This document shows, one piece after another, positions 1 to 7,989 of a stretch of DNA of 32,022 nucleotides (its first letter is position 1; every line of letters begins with the position of its first letter). The notes below the pieces were generated by a model, which made no database searches, was not told where the DNA came from, and saw only the letters and a program-made list of their open reading frames with translations. The DNA comes from Bacteroidia bacterium (lineage in GTDB: Bacteria > Bacteroidota > Bacteroidia > Bacteroidales > VadinHA17): assembly GCA_026391555.1 (NCBI GenBank), contig JAPLEB010000109.1, forward strand, positions 1 to 32,022. The letters run 5' to 3'. The translations under genes were made by a program, and so were the position numbers.

Positions 1-388
1 GACACCCCAAGGAAAACTCTCAGGGACATCACTTGTTCCTCTGCTGATGAATCCTGAAAAGAAATGGAATAATGTGGCATTTAACCAGTTTACCAGACCT
101 TATAAGGCTATCAGGAAGGTTCCGCCCACACATATGGGTTATTCTGTCAGGACTGATGATTGGAGATGCACATATTGGTGGGACCTGGCAACAGGAGAAG
201 TCGTTGAGAAGGAGCTTTATAATTTAAAAGATAATAGAATTGAAAAAGTAAACGTTTCAGGTAAAAAAGAGTTTTCTCAGATTGAAGCAGGTTTTGCTAA
301 AATGTTAGAAGACTATAGAAACGGATTATATGTAAAACAAATGCCCCCAAAGCCACAAAAATCTAAAAAGCAAAAAAACATTAAATAA
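1..388 (+). CDS. Sulfatase, C-terminal part (iduronate-2-sulfatase-like), cut by the window edge
   Basis: This is the end of a gene that starts before the window. The reading frame is already open from base 2 and reads TPQGKLSGTSLVPLL before the first internal ATG at base 47, so that ATG is not the true start. The text GxSLVPLL followed by MGYSVRTDDWRCTYWWDL and a closing ELYNL is the usual C-terminal subdomain of family S1 sulfatases of the iduronate-2-sulfatase type. These remove sulfate esters from glycans in the periplasm of Bacteroidota. The formylglycine site would lie upstream and cannot be checked. The C-terminus is Lys-rich. A sialidase follows 12 bases later, so the two are probably one operon acting on sulfated, sialylated host glycans such as mucin or glycosaminoglycan. 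The family call is firm; the exact substrate is inference. Confidence 0.85.
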   Translation, partial: TPQGKLSGTSLVPLLMNPEKKWNNVAFNQFTRPYKAIRKVPPTHMGYSVRTDDWRCTYWWDLATGEVVEKELYNLKDNRIEKVNVSGKKEFSQIEAGFAKMLEDYRNGLYVKQMPPKPQKSKKQKNIK

Positions 389-400
389 TAATTATCTGAT

Positions 401-1984
401 ATGAAAGATATTGCAATAAAATTTTTAATCCTCTTTCTCGCCTTAATAGGAATAGAAAGTCGCATTCATGCTCAGTCTGTTGAAATCATACAGAAGCAAA
501 TACCTATCTTAACTCTCAAAGAAGGTAATCCTGTATTGACAATGAAAATAAATGCAGGAAAAAACAATGCTACAGTGCAGGTTATCAATATTGACTTGAC
601 CGGTACATCAGACCTGAAAGATATGGAGAATGTCAAAATATTTTATCGGGGGGATAATCTACAGGATAGCATCCAATTTGGAAAGACCTTGTCTCCATCT
701 AAAAAAATGAGTTTCATAGGTAAAGCATCCCTCAATTCCGGCTCCGGCTACTTCAGCGTTATTGTAAAACTTAAGGACAATGCAGACATCCTCCATAGTA
801 TGATAGCAAGATGTACAGATATAAAAACCAGTGGTGCTACTATTATTCCTGATGCAAAGTACCAACCATTAAAACTACGTTTTGGAACAGCCCTTTGCCA
901 GCACTGGGAAGACAGCGTGCATACCTACAGGATTCCAGGCATCGTAAGGACAAACAATGGAACTTTGCTGGCCACTTTCGACAGGAGGCTGGAAGCTCAC
1001 CGTGACCCTCAGGGTGTTGCAAACATAGGACTTAAACGAAGCACTGACGCAGGAAGAACATGGGAGACTGTCCGTGTCATTCTCGATCGTGGCAGTTGGG
1101 GCGGCTTGCCCCCGAGAATGAATGGTGTAACGGATGCCTGCATTCTGGTGAATACGAGAAATAACGACATCTTCGTTGGAGCCCTGTGGATGCATGGCCA
1201 GTGGATCAACGGAAAATGGGAGGGTATTCCGAGCAATCCAAATGCGGAATCAGGTAGAAAAAGAGCTTCCATGCCCGGAATGACGGAAAAAGAAACCTGT
1301 CAGTTTTTGCTTACAAAAAGTACAGACGATGGGAAAAGCTGGTCGGAAGCAATTAACATGACTAACATTAAGAAACCGGAATGGCCGCTTTACGCCCTTT
1401 CACCAACAAATGGAATAACTCTTGAAGATGGCACCCTCGTTTTTCCGACTAAAGTGCCCGGAAATGTTGGTCTGACGTATAGTAAAGATGGAGGCCAGAC
1501 ATGGACGGTCAGTGACTTGGGGCCAAAAACAAACGGAGCCGAAAATGCAATTGTTCAACTCAGCGATGGTTCCATTATGCTGAATGCACGGGCCATGGAT
1601 CAATCTGATTACAGAACTGTTTATACAACCCCTGATTTGGGAAAAACATGGATTGAACATCCCACCAACAGTAAGGTTTTAATCGAGCCGGGCTGCCATG
1701 GTAGCTTGTACAAACATACTTATACTTTAAATGGAGAAAAGAAAAGCATTTTGCTCTTCTCTAATCCCAATTCTGCAAAAAAACGTGTTCGGATGACCAT
1801 TAAAGTCAGCTTTGATGAAGGAATGACATGGCCAGAGAAAAACTGGATCTTGCTGGACGAAGAAACGAGTGCCTATTCTTCAATTACGTCTGTAGATGAC
1901 AAGACGATAGGAATCTTGTACGAAGGAAGCCAGGCTCAGATGACATTCCAGAAAATTGGTTTATCAGAACTCATAAAAAAATAG
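401..1984 (+). CDS. Exo-alpha-sialidase (GH33), secreted
   Basis: 527 residues. The N-terminus is a Sec signal peptide with a hydrophobic stretch at residues 8-18 and a likely cut after IHA. Next come a sialidase N-terminal beta domain (about 30-150) and a six-bladed propeller. The YRIPG motif supplies the first active-site Arg. Asp-boxes are STDAGRTW, STDDGKSW, SKDGGQTW, TPDLGKTW and SFDEGMTW. By comparison with Bacteroides sialidases, the acid/base Asp would be in RDPQG, the Glu in GAENA, the second Arg in LNAR, the third Arg in KRVRMTIK and the Tyr nucleophile in AYSSI, so the catalytic set looks complete. It should release terminal sialic acid from glycoconjugates. It lies directly after the sulfatase, and a paralogue lies at 2311. 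Confidence 0.93.
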   Translation: MKDIAIKFLILFLALIGIESRIHAQSVEIIQKQIPILTLKEGNPVLTMKINAGKNNATVQVINIDLTGTSDLKDMENVKIFYRGDNLQDSIQFGKTLSPSKKMSFIGKASLNSGSGYFSVIVKLKDNADILHSMIARCTDIKTSGATIIPDAKYQPLKLRFGTALCQHWEDSVHTYRIPGIVRTNNGTLLATFDRRLEAHRDPQGVANIGLKRSTDAGRTWETVRVILDRGSWGGLPPRMNGVTDACILVNTRNNDIFVGALWMHGQWINGKWEGIPSNPNAESGRKRASMPGMTEKETCQFLLTKSTDDGKSWSEAINMTNIKKPEWPLYALSPTNGITLEDGTLVFPTKVPGNVGLTYSKDGGQTWTVSDLGPKTNGAENAIVQLSDGSIMLNARAMDQSDYRTVYTTPDLGKTWIEHPTNSKVLIEPGCHGSLYKHTYTLNGEKKSILLFSNPNSAKKRVRMTIKVSFDEGMTWPEKNWILLDEETSAYSSITSVDDKTIGILYEGSQAQMTFQKIGLSELIKK

Positions 1985-2034
1985 ATTAGTATATATATTC
2001 TTACTAAGTACACAATCTGGAGCAGGATTGTTGA

Positions 2035-2265
2035 ATTAATGGAACGCCTAACCTTAGCGAAGATGACGGAAAAACATGGGTAAAAAGTTATCGTTATTCA
2101 AATCCCTACCCGGCTTTCTCAGGGTATTCTGATATCGCAATAATATATGATGGAGATATTGCGGTGTTGTTTGAAACAGGTCCACGATACACTAAACCAT
2201 TACGTTGGGAGGGGATAGGGTTTAAGATTGTCAAATTTAGTGAAATCAATGTTCCTATCAAATGA
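2035..2265 (+). pseudogene. Remnant of a third sialidase-like gene (C-terminal part only)
   Basis: Between the two intact sialidases there is an open frame of 76 codons with no start codon, entered directly after a TGA at 2032-2034. It contains an Asp-box (SEDDGKTW), then SGYSDIAIIYDGDI and AVLFETG, and closes with IGFKIVKFSEI. This matches the last propeller blade of GH33-type enzymes, where YS followed by a DGxIxxLxE segment carries the Tyr nucleophile. The neighbours have the equivalent YSSITSVDDKTIGILYEG. The remnant differs clearly from both neighbours, so it is not a recent partial copy of either. I read it as what is left of a third tandem sialidase after deletion of its N-terminal part. 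Confidence 0.75.
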
Positions 2266-2310
2266 ATAGGGACCCATGAAAGCAAACATAAAGAATTAAA
2301 ATACTGGCAA

Positions 2311-3951
2311 ATGAATAAAAAAATCAAATACGCCTTAGCCTTTCTTCTGATAATAGGTGAGATTTATTCCTGTGGCTATAAAAAAGGGGATCTCGTTCTG
2401 AATTCCTATCAATACCAGGTACCAGTGCTGGTGAACAAGGAGAATAATCTTTTATTGCAAATGGAGCTGATCTCTTCCGGGGTAAGGGTGATTAATAAAG
2501 TAAGAATAAGCATGAAAGGCACCACCGATCTGAATGATATTCAAACAGTAAGGCTGTTATATTCCGGCAAGAAAAAAAACTTTGACGATGGTAAGCAATT
2601 TGATACCGATCAGAAACCTGCGACAGAATTAGTTTTTAAGGGAGAGCTGTCTGTTTCTGACACTATGAATCTATGGGTAACAGTTCAGTTAAAAGAAAGA
2701 GCTGATCTGTTTCATAAAATAGCGGCATCCTGTGAATATGTCAGTACTGATCAGGACCGTGTCACACCCGATCCGTCCTTTAAGTCTAAGGCTTTACGTA
2801 TTGGGATAGCATTAAGGCAGCACATGGATGACGGTGTGAATACTTTTCGTATTCCTGGCCTGACCACAACAAATAACGGGACACTCCTGGCAATTTATGA
2901 TGTAAGGAGGGACAACAACAGAGATCTCCAGGGCAATATTGACGTTGGCCTGAGCCGGAGCACCGACGGGGGGAATACCTGGGAACCCATGCGGATCGTG
3001 CTGGACATGGGTAAGTGGGGAGGCTTGCCGGAGAAATTCAACGGGGTGGGTGACGCAAATATCCTTTTGGACAGGACAAACAATACCATTTATGTTGCGG
3101 GATTATGGATGCATGGAGTACTTGATAAAAACGGGAAGTGGATTGAAGGTCTGACCGAAGAATCTGATGCCTGGGAGCACCAGTGGAAAGATAAGGGATC
3201 ACAACCTGGTTTTGGTGTGAAAGAAACATCACAATTTCTTATGACTAAAAGTACTGATGATGGAATACACTGGTCTGAACCGGTCAACATTACCCACATG
3301 GGGAAGAAAAAAGAGTGGTGGCTTTGGGCACCGGCCCCCGGTCATGGCATCACGCTAGACGACGGTACCCTTGTGATTCCCGCTCAAGGTAGGGACGAAG
3401 CCGGATTGCCCTTCTCAAACATAACCTTGAGCAAGGACCATGGGCAGACCTGGTATGCCAGCAACCCTGCCTATCAAAATACGACGGAATGTATGGCTGT
3501 TCAACTTTCTAATGGGTTCATTATGCTGAATATGCGGCATAATGAAAACAGAAATGATACCACAGACCTCAATGGAAGGGCTGTTGCTATCACAAGAGAT
3601 CTCGGTGAAACCTGGACAGAGCATCCCACATCAAGAAGAGCATTGATTGAGCCGACCTGCATGGCCAGCATTCATAAACACGAATATACCGAAAATGGTC
3701 ATAAAAAAAGTATACTCCTGTTTTCAAATCCAAATTCGAAAAAAGGGAGACAACATTTAACCATTAAATTAAGCTTTGACGAAGGACTGACATGGCCTGA
3801 AGAAAATTGGCTCCTTCTGGATGAACTGAAATCCAGAGGATATTCCTGTCTGACCTCCATTGATGAAAATACAATTGGCATCCTTTACGAAGGCAGCCAG
3901 TCAATGATGACATTTGAAAAAATACCTCTTTCAGAACTTATGAAGAAATAA
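2311..3951 (+). CDS. Exo-alpha-sialidase (GH33), predicted lipoprotein
   Basis: 546 residues, a paralogue of the sialidase at 401. The N-terminus (MNKKIKYALAFLLIIGEIYS then Cys) looks like a lipoprotein signal with Cys21 as the lipidated residue, so this enzyme is probably membrane-anchored whereas its paralogue is soluble. FRIPG carries the first active-site Arg. Asp-boxes are STDGGNTW, STDDGIHW, SKDHGQTW, TRDLGETW and SFDEGLTW. The presumed acid/base Asp is in NRDLQG, the Glu in TTECMA, the further arginines in LNMR and KGRQHLTIK, and the Tyr nucleophile in GYSCLT. It is closer to the Bacteroides BTSA-type sequence than the upstream copy. A lipidated plus soluble pair would divide work between cell surface or periplasm and free substrate; this is inference. 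Confidence 0.92.
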   Translation: MNKKIKYALAFLLIIGEIYSCGYKKGDLVLNSYQYQVPVLVNKENNLLLQMELISSGVRVINKVRISMKGTTDLNDIQTVRLLYSGKKKNFDDGKQFDTDQKPATELVFKGELSVSDTMNLWVTVQLKERADLFHKIAASCEYVSTDQDRVTPDPSFKSKALRIGIALRQHMDDGVNTFRIPGLTTTNNGTLLAIYDVRRDNNRDLQGNIDVGLSRSTDGGNTWEPMRIVLDMGKWGGLPEKFNGVGDANILLDRTNNTIYVAGLWMHGVLDKNGKWIEGLTEESDAWEHQWKDKGSQPGFGVKETSQFLMTKSTDDGIHWSEPVNITHMGKKKEWWLWAPAPGHGITLDDGTLVIPAQGRDEAGLPFSNITLSKDHGQTWYASNPAYQNTTECMAVQLSNGFIMLNMRHNENRNDTTDLNGRAVAITRDLGETWTEHPTSRRALIEPTCMASIHKHEYTENGHKKSILLFSNPNSKKGRQHLTIKLSFDEGLTWPEENWLLLDELKSRGYSCLTSIDENTIGILYEGSQSMMTFEKIPLSELMKK

Positions 3952-4334
3952 CGATTGGACGAAAACAACAAGACTTATGAAGAAATGGATTTATGAGTTT
4001 GCATGTTTAAGTATTGAGGCACCTGCAGGTTTGTTTTGTGAACAATGAGGCCAGGTTTCCGGGGCGCGGAGTGGAAGATAACATGCCCATGCTTCGCTCT
4101 CCGGTTTATTTTTAGCAGCAGATAGGATTGTTAAAATTCGGAACTTTTGCCACACTATTTAGTGTCGACTGGTATGAGAATGGCGATGACGATACTAAAA
4201 TCAAAATAATGAAAGACTTGTTCCAAAAGTTGCACAACAATTAGTAAACAAATACTTTAAAACATAAAAAATATGTCATAAATTAGAATAGATTCAGTCT
4301 TCCCATCTTCAAATTTTCAAATTTTCAAATTGAA
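3952..4334. other. 383-base intergenic region with a possible decayed coding remnant
   Basis: This separates the glycan cluster from the hydrogenase-sensor operon; both flanking genes read into it. No intact gene is visible. Positions 4116-4244 on the plus strand are open for 42 codons without a start. They read LKFGTFATLFSVDWYENGDD and end at TAG, which looks protein-like but is not a family I recognise, so it may be a decayed gene end. The stretch 4010-4105 is GC-richer than its surroundings. Near the right edge are three copies of an 8-base repeat (separate entry). No Rho-independent terminator is convincing, though a distant GATTCA/TGAATC pair (4291-4296 with 4331-4336) could close a weak hairpin at the end of the leftward operon. 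Confidence 0.4.
4308..4331. repeat. Three perfect tandem 8-base units TTCAAATT
   Basis: Units at 4308-4315, 4316-4323 and 4324-4331 are identical and lie just after the stop of the leftward phosphatase gene. Such short arrays can change copy number by slippage. No function is evident. Confidence 0.85.
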
Positions 4335-5519
4335 TCAGATATATTCAAAAGTCACTTTCTTGAGCCATTTTTCTTCAAGTAGCCGGGCAATTCGTTTTAC
4401 CACTGTACGCCTGATCTCAAGTTCTACTGGCAGATTAGGGTCCTGGTGAGCTATATTGATCCTGGTGCCGATAACGAAATGAATCTCATCACTTTCCATA
4501 ACAAGTCTGACGATCTTATCAGCCGGTCCTTTTCCGAGCCTGACACTGTTATTAAATGTTTTCAGTATTTCATTTACCTTCTGCAGAGTAAGGATTCCTT
4601 CAGTTACAAGGTCAATTCCTTCAAGAAAACTTTCCGGGGGCAGCTCCGGATCTTCGAAGATAAGCTCATCAATAATGGTCCTGTTCAATTCCCTTGCGAC
4701 TATATCTGCTGTAGTACCTCCGCAAAGAATTACTTTTCCCTTGTATCCTTTAATTTTTATAACTAACTCCTTATCTTTTTCTTTTTCGTAGGGAGGGCCT
4801 GTACAGATAAGAAGTTTACGAGGCTCACGGAAATAGATCGTTGCGCAACTAATATCATCCCGTGCCTTATAGTTGTCGTTTTTATGTGCCATGGTAACGA
4901 TTTTTCCGGCAAGCATCATGGCTGAAATAGATGCTTCGCCTGAGACGAGAGAAGCAGCATAGTTTGCTATGTTCTCCCTTTCCCAGCCAAATGGAAATGG
5001 TTCACTACCCATTCCACTTTGCGAGACTCCATCGGAGCAGAAGATTATCCGGTCTTCTTTTTCAGGCATAAAAGTGCAGGTTTTGAGCACCTTCCCCGAA
5101 TGTTTCCCTTTCTCAAGCACAACCTTTTTCCATGAAGGATCAAATATCTGATTGCCTCTCAAGACAACTGATGAAGGGTTGTCATATTCAAGTATGGTAG
5201 CCCGGCCGCTGCTCTCTATATCGATTATTGTAAAAGTGGAATAGCTGATTTTTCTTTCGCTGCAAACCGGCAGGGTATTCATTATTATCTCTGCAATACG
5301 GTCAACCTCTTTATGTTCCTGAGTGAAATTGAGCGCCATTGTTGCAGTGAGCGTGGCGAGTATATTTGCTTTAACCCCATGCCCCATACCATCCGATAAA
5401 ACTGCAATAACCCGGTCTTCTTCTTTTATATAACGGTATAGGAAGACATCACCGGAAATCCTCTCTCCATCGTGGTTCCTCTGCTGGCTGTTTACCTCTA
5501 TGAAAAAGTTTTTATTCAC
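4335..5519 (-). CDS. SpoIIE-type PP2C serine phosphatase of a hydrogenase-sensor operon
   Basis: 394 residues. Residues 1-230 form a SpoIIE/PPM phosphatase fold: GD at 23-24, SDGMGHG at 42-48, SDG at 162-164 and RDDIS at 220-224 supply the Asp residues that bind the two metal ions. Residues 235-394 form a second domain with a CGGTTADIVARELNR segment. I know this kind of C-terminal extension from phosphatases encoded beside sensory [FeFe]-hydrogenases, but not its function. The start lies 6 bases after the stop of the H-cluster/PAS protein, so the two are co-translated. The likely role is output: the H-cluster protein senses H2 or redox state and modulates removal of phosphate from a Ser or Thr on an unknown partner. 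No anti-sigma or STAS partner is encoded in the window. Confidence 0.88.
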   Translation of the reverse strand: MNKNFFIEVNSQQRNHDGERISGDVFLYRYIKEEDRVIAVLSDGMGHGVKANILATLTATMALNFTQEHKEVDRIAEIIMNTLPVCSERKISYSTFTIIDIESSGRATILEYDNPSSVVLRGNQIFDPSWKKVVLEKGKHSGKVLKTCTFMPEKEDRIIFCSDGVSQSGMGSEPFPFGWERENIANYAASLVSGEASISAMMLAGKIVTMAHKNDNYKARDDISCATIYFREPRKLLICTGPPYEKEKDKELVIKIKGYKGKVILCGGTTADIVARELNRTIIDELIFEDPELPPESFLEGIDLVTEGILTLQKVNEILKTFNNSVRLGKGPADKIVRLVMESDEIHFVIGTRINIAHQDPNLPVELEIRRTVVKRIARLLEEKWLKKVTFEYI

Positions 5520-5525
5520 GGAAGA

Positions 5526-7412
5526 TTATTTCAGATTGCTTTTCAGATTGCCTTTTTTTGTTTTATACGACTCAATTATTGAGTTTAGCATTTGTTCAGT
5601 TTCGGAAGCGCCTTCTCCAAGAAGGAATCCGATCTTTTGTACCATTTCAAGGTTTTTCTCAATCACTTCACTTACCCTGTTAGTAACCTCTTCTCCCTGT
5701 ACTTCAGGAGAGTAGAGATCGCGGATTATTGCTCCGCACATCCTGTTCTTTTTGATGGGAAAGATTGAGATATTCAGCATTTTATCTTCAAAATGGACAT
5801 CCTTACTCACAACAGGCTCATCTTCCTTTATAACAAATGTGAACATGTTATATACATTGAATGGGATGAGAGTTTTTATGTCAGCGCCTGCCAGTCCCGG
5901 AATAACATCTGATATCGCCCTGGCATCTTCTCCGATTATGTTGATGAAGCTTTGATTTGAATGGAGAATTTTGAGATTATTGTTCACGATAACCACACCT
6001 GTAGGAAGCTTTTCGAGCATGTTATTCATCATGTCGGAAGCGTTTTGCGCAATCTCTTTTTCCCTCCGGGCAAGCTCTTCCGATTCTTTGAGAGCTTTTT
6101 TTGTTTCAGCCAGTTTCCTGTTGGTCTGCCTCAGGGTTTCAATGTATTCCTGCTTATTGCGAAGATTGAAAGTATGGCACATTTCAGGAACTGCAAGTCC
6201 CTTTGCAACTGTTGAGGCAAAATCGCGGCATGACAGGTATCCACAGGCGCCACAATTTATCTCTTCCCTGGGATTATCTTTACCTATAATTTTAAGTACC
6301 TCATTTATTGCCTCTTCAGGAGGCTCAGGAATTCTTTGGTCATTGGGGGTAAATGTTCTGGAAAAATTGAGCTTCGACCATTTTTCCATATTTTTTTGCC
6401 AGAGTGCCTTATCAAGTTTGCCTACTCTTTTTTCTGCATATCTCCGTACAAGCGCTCTTCTCCTGAACCGTTCATTGTGATGCTCCATTCCCGGTCCAAG
6501 AAGGCAACCATGACAGAAAAAGAGGTTAAAATGATGTTGTATTGTTTCAATATATTTATCGAAATCATTTATTGCTTCAAGGATTTCTTCCTTCCCTGAA
6601 GCTGTAATAACACTGCTCGAAACCATGTCGCGTTTAATTCCACCTGCCTGGATAATTCCGGCAGGAAGAGGGTAGAGGGCACCCCAGTTACCATGAGGTG
6701 GATCGAAATCCGACATTTTTACCAGTCTCTCCTGTATCTTAAATTCATCAAAAAGCTGCCTTAGCTCAATAAATGTCAGAACTCCGTCAACAAGCTTACC
6801 TGAATCATAAATAAGTGATTCATCTTTTGAGTCGATGCATGGCCCGATTTGAACCGTTGCAACTTCAGGTCCGTACAACTCCTTCACAACCATTGCTGTA
6901 GCAATCATTGGAGAGACTAAAGGGGCGAGGTTGGGTACCAGCTCCGGATGGAATTTCTCTATCATTTTAACTATTGAAGGGCAGTTGGCAGTAATTAAGT
7001 ACTTACCTTCTGCTTTAGAGAAAAGCTTTGCATGTGCAGCAGCTATCAGATCAACACCGAATGAATCCTCATGAACATAATCAAAGCCCAGCGACCGGAT
7101 CATTGCAACGAATTTCCGGTAATCAGTAATGTCATCAAACTCCGAAGCAATGCTTGGCTCAATAAGGGCAGCCGTTTTTCTGCCTGATGATAATAATTTC
7201 TTCACATCTTCCCTCGAGTCGCGGAACTCAATAGCACGAGGAGTGCATGAGACATAACATAATCCGCATCCAATACATCTGTCAGGCAGAATATAGGGAT
7301 GTGCCTTCTGAGGCTTTACCTCGATGGCATTGACAGGGCAGACACGCACGCAGGAATATGAATTTCTGCATTTTTCGTCATTTATATAAAGAACAGGTTT
7401 TCTGTTTATCAT
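5526..7412 (-). CDS. hydS: Sensory [FeFe]-hydrogenase (group C-like) with Fes4 and PAS domains
   Basis: 628 residues. Order: two N-terminal [4Fe-4S] motifs (C15, C21, C25 and C46, C49, C52, C56); the H-cluster domain with L1 at ANCPSIVK (Cys144), L2 at IGPCIDSK (Cys192) and L3 at FCHGCLLGPG (Cys300, Cys303); a Fes4-type [4Fe-4S] domain with CGACGYLSC and a distal Cys412; a coiled coil (about 420-460); a PAS domain (about 461-565); and a short helical tail. The four H-cluster cysteines are present. The residue before the L1 Cys, Cys in catalytic enzymes, is Asn143. The L2 Met is Gly190 and the L2 Lys is Ser195. This pattern is typical of sensory enzymes. Unusually, the second Cys of the first [4Fe-4S] motif is Ser18. 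It likely senses H2 and signals through the phosphatase gene that follows. Confidence 0.92.
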   Translation of the reverse strand: MINRKPVLYINDEKCRNSYSCVRVCPVNAIEVKPQKAHPYILPDRCIGCGLCYVSCTPRAIEFRDSREDVKKLLSSGRKTAALIEPSIASEFDDITDYRKFVAMIRSLGFDYVHEDSFGVDLIAAAHAKLFSKAEGKYLITANCPSIVKMIEKFHPELVPNLAPLVSPMIATAMVVKELYGPEVATVQIGPCIDSKDESLIYDSGKLVDGVLTFIELRQLFDEFKIQERLVKMSDFDPPHGNWGALYPLPAGIIQAGGIKRDMVSSSVITASGKEEILEAINDFDKYIETIQHHFNLFFCHGCLLGPGMEHHNERFRRRALVRRYAEKRVGKLDKALWQKNMEKWSKLNFSRTFTPNDQRIPEPPEEAINEVLKIIGKDNPREEINCGACGYLSCRDFASTVAKGLAVPEMCHTFNLRNKQEYIETLRQTNRKLAETKKALKESEELARREKEIAQNASDMMNNMLEKLPTGVVIVNNNLKILHSNQSFINIIGEDARAISDVIPGLAGADIKTLIPFNVYNMFTFVIKEDEPVVSKDVHFEDKMLNISIFPIKKNRMCGAIIRDLYSPEVQGEEVTNRVSEVIEKNLEMVQKIGFLLGEGASETEQMLNSIIESYKTKKGNLKSNLK

Positions 7413-7429
7413 ACTAACTCCTATCGTGT

Positions 7430-7684
7430 TTATATTAATCTGGCAAATTCTTTTTCCAGAATACTCTCTATTTTTAAAAGGGCGACATCCTCAATAATTA
7501 CTCCGTTTATATTCAGATTCGGACCATTGCTGCAATGGCCCATGCAGCGCGCACCTTTAAAAATGACTTTGTCGTCGAGATGATTTTTACTGAGATATTC
7601 CCTGATGAACATCACAACATCCTTGTTACCTCTTGAAAAACAAGAACTGCCAAGACAAATTTGCATTTCAATCCTCTGAGCCAT
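7430..7684 (-). CDS. Small thioredoxin-like [2Fe-2S] protein (HydC/NuoE C-terminal type)
   Basis: 84 residues. It has the four-Cys pattern of thioredoxin-like [2Fe-2S] ferredoxins: C-x4-C in ICLGSSC and C-x3-C in CMGHCSNGP, followed by NINGVII. It equals the C-terminal half of HydC and lacks the N-terminal helical half. It is the first gene of the leftward operon, 17 bases before the H-cluster/PAS sensor, so the likely job is to pass electrons to or from that sensor or its phosphatase partner. Such small ferredoxins often accompany sensory [FeFe]-hydrogenases; the direct partner is inference. Confidence 0.88.
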   Translation of the reverse strand: MAQRIEMQICLGSSCFSRGNKDVVMFIREYLSKNHLDDKVIFKGARCMGHCSNGPNLNINGVIIEDVALLKIESILEKEFARLI

Positions 7685-7716
7685 TTTTCTTACTGTTCAA
7701 AAATAAACAACAACAT

Positions 7717-7748
7717 CAAATGTAGTAATTATTTTGGCTGGCATCAAT
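7717..7748 (-). promoter_or_regulatory. Candidate promoter of the leftward sensor operon
   Basis: On the minus strand, TACATTTG (7717-7724) fits the Bacteroidota -7 consensus TAnnTTTG. A partial -33 box, ATTG (7745-7748), lies 20 bases upstream of it. Transcription would start near 7710, giving a leader of about 25 bases. A second -7-like box, TATTTTTG at 7698-7705, is closer to the start codon and less likely. Confidence 0.5.
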
Positions 7749-7908
7749 CTCTTTTCATCTTAAATACACATGATTAACAGGTTAATTTGCCTATCATTTC
7801 AGTACAACTAATGAAGGGCAGTTTTGAGAGAAATGTATTGAATTTAGTAAATAGCAGATAACCAATATGATAGCTTGAGTTTTTATTATCAAATAGTTTT
7901 TTATTTTA

Positions 7909-7926
7909 TTGTTAATAAAATAACAA
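7909..7926. promoter_or_regulatory. Candidate Rex operator, site 1
   Basis: The sequence TTGTTAATAAAATAACAA matches the Rex-family palindrome TTGTTAANNNNTTAACAA at 13 of 14 defined positions. Rex is a repressor released from DNA by NADH, and its gene lies at 15696 in the operon that starts just downstream. The site lies upstream of the hydC -33/-7 boxes. The match is seen directly; binding is inference. Confidence 0.65.
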
Positions 7927-7943
7927 TGTTTATTTATTAACAA
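7926..7943. promoter_or_regulatory. Candidate Rex operator, site 2
   Basis: The sequence ATGTTTATTTATTAACAA matches TTGTTAANNNNTTAACAA at 12 of 14 positions and shares one base with site 1. It covers the presumed -33 box of the hydC promoter, so a bound repressor would block RNA polymerase. Two sites end to end suggest cooperative binding. Confidence 0.55.
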
Positions 7944-7961
7944 CAAAATCGATTATCTTTG
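7929..7961 (+). promoter_or_regulatory. Candidate promoter of the hydCBA operon
   Basis: TATCTTTG (7954-7961) is a perfect Bacteroidota -7 box. TTTA at 7929-7932 is a near -33 box with a 21-base spacer and lies inside Rex-like site 2. The expected transcription start near 7968 gives a leader of about 20 bases before the ATG at 7990. The remainder of the 305-base divergent region is AT-rich with no other feature that I can support. Confidence 0.6.
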
Positions 7962-7989
7962 TATTGAAATTCTTTACATTATTATCAGG

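Noticed and set aside
5971-6480. 169-codon open frame on the plus strand inside the PAS-type sensor gene
   Set aside because: It mirrors the conserved Fes4 and PAS coding sequence and resembles no protein family.
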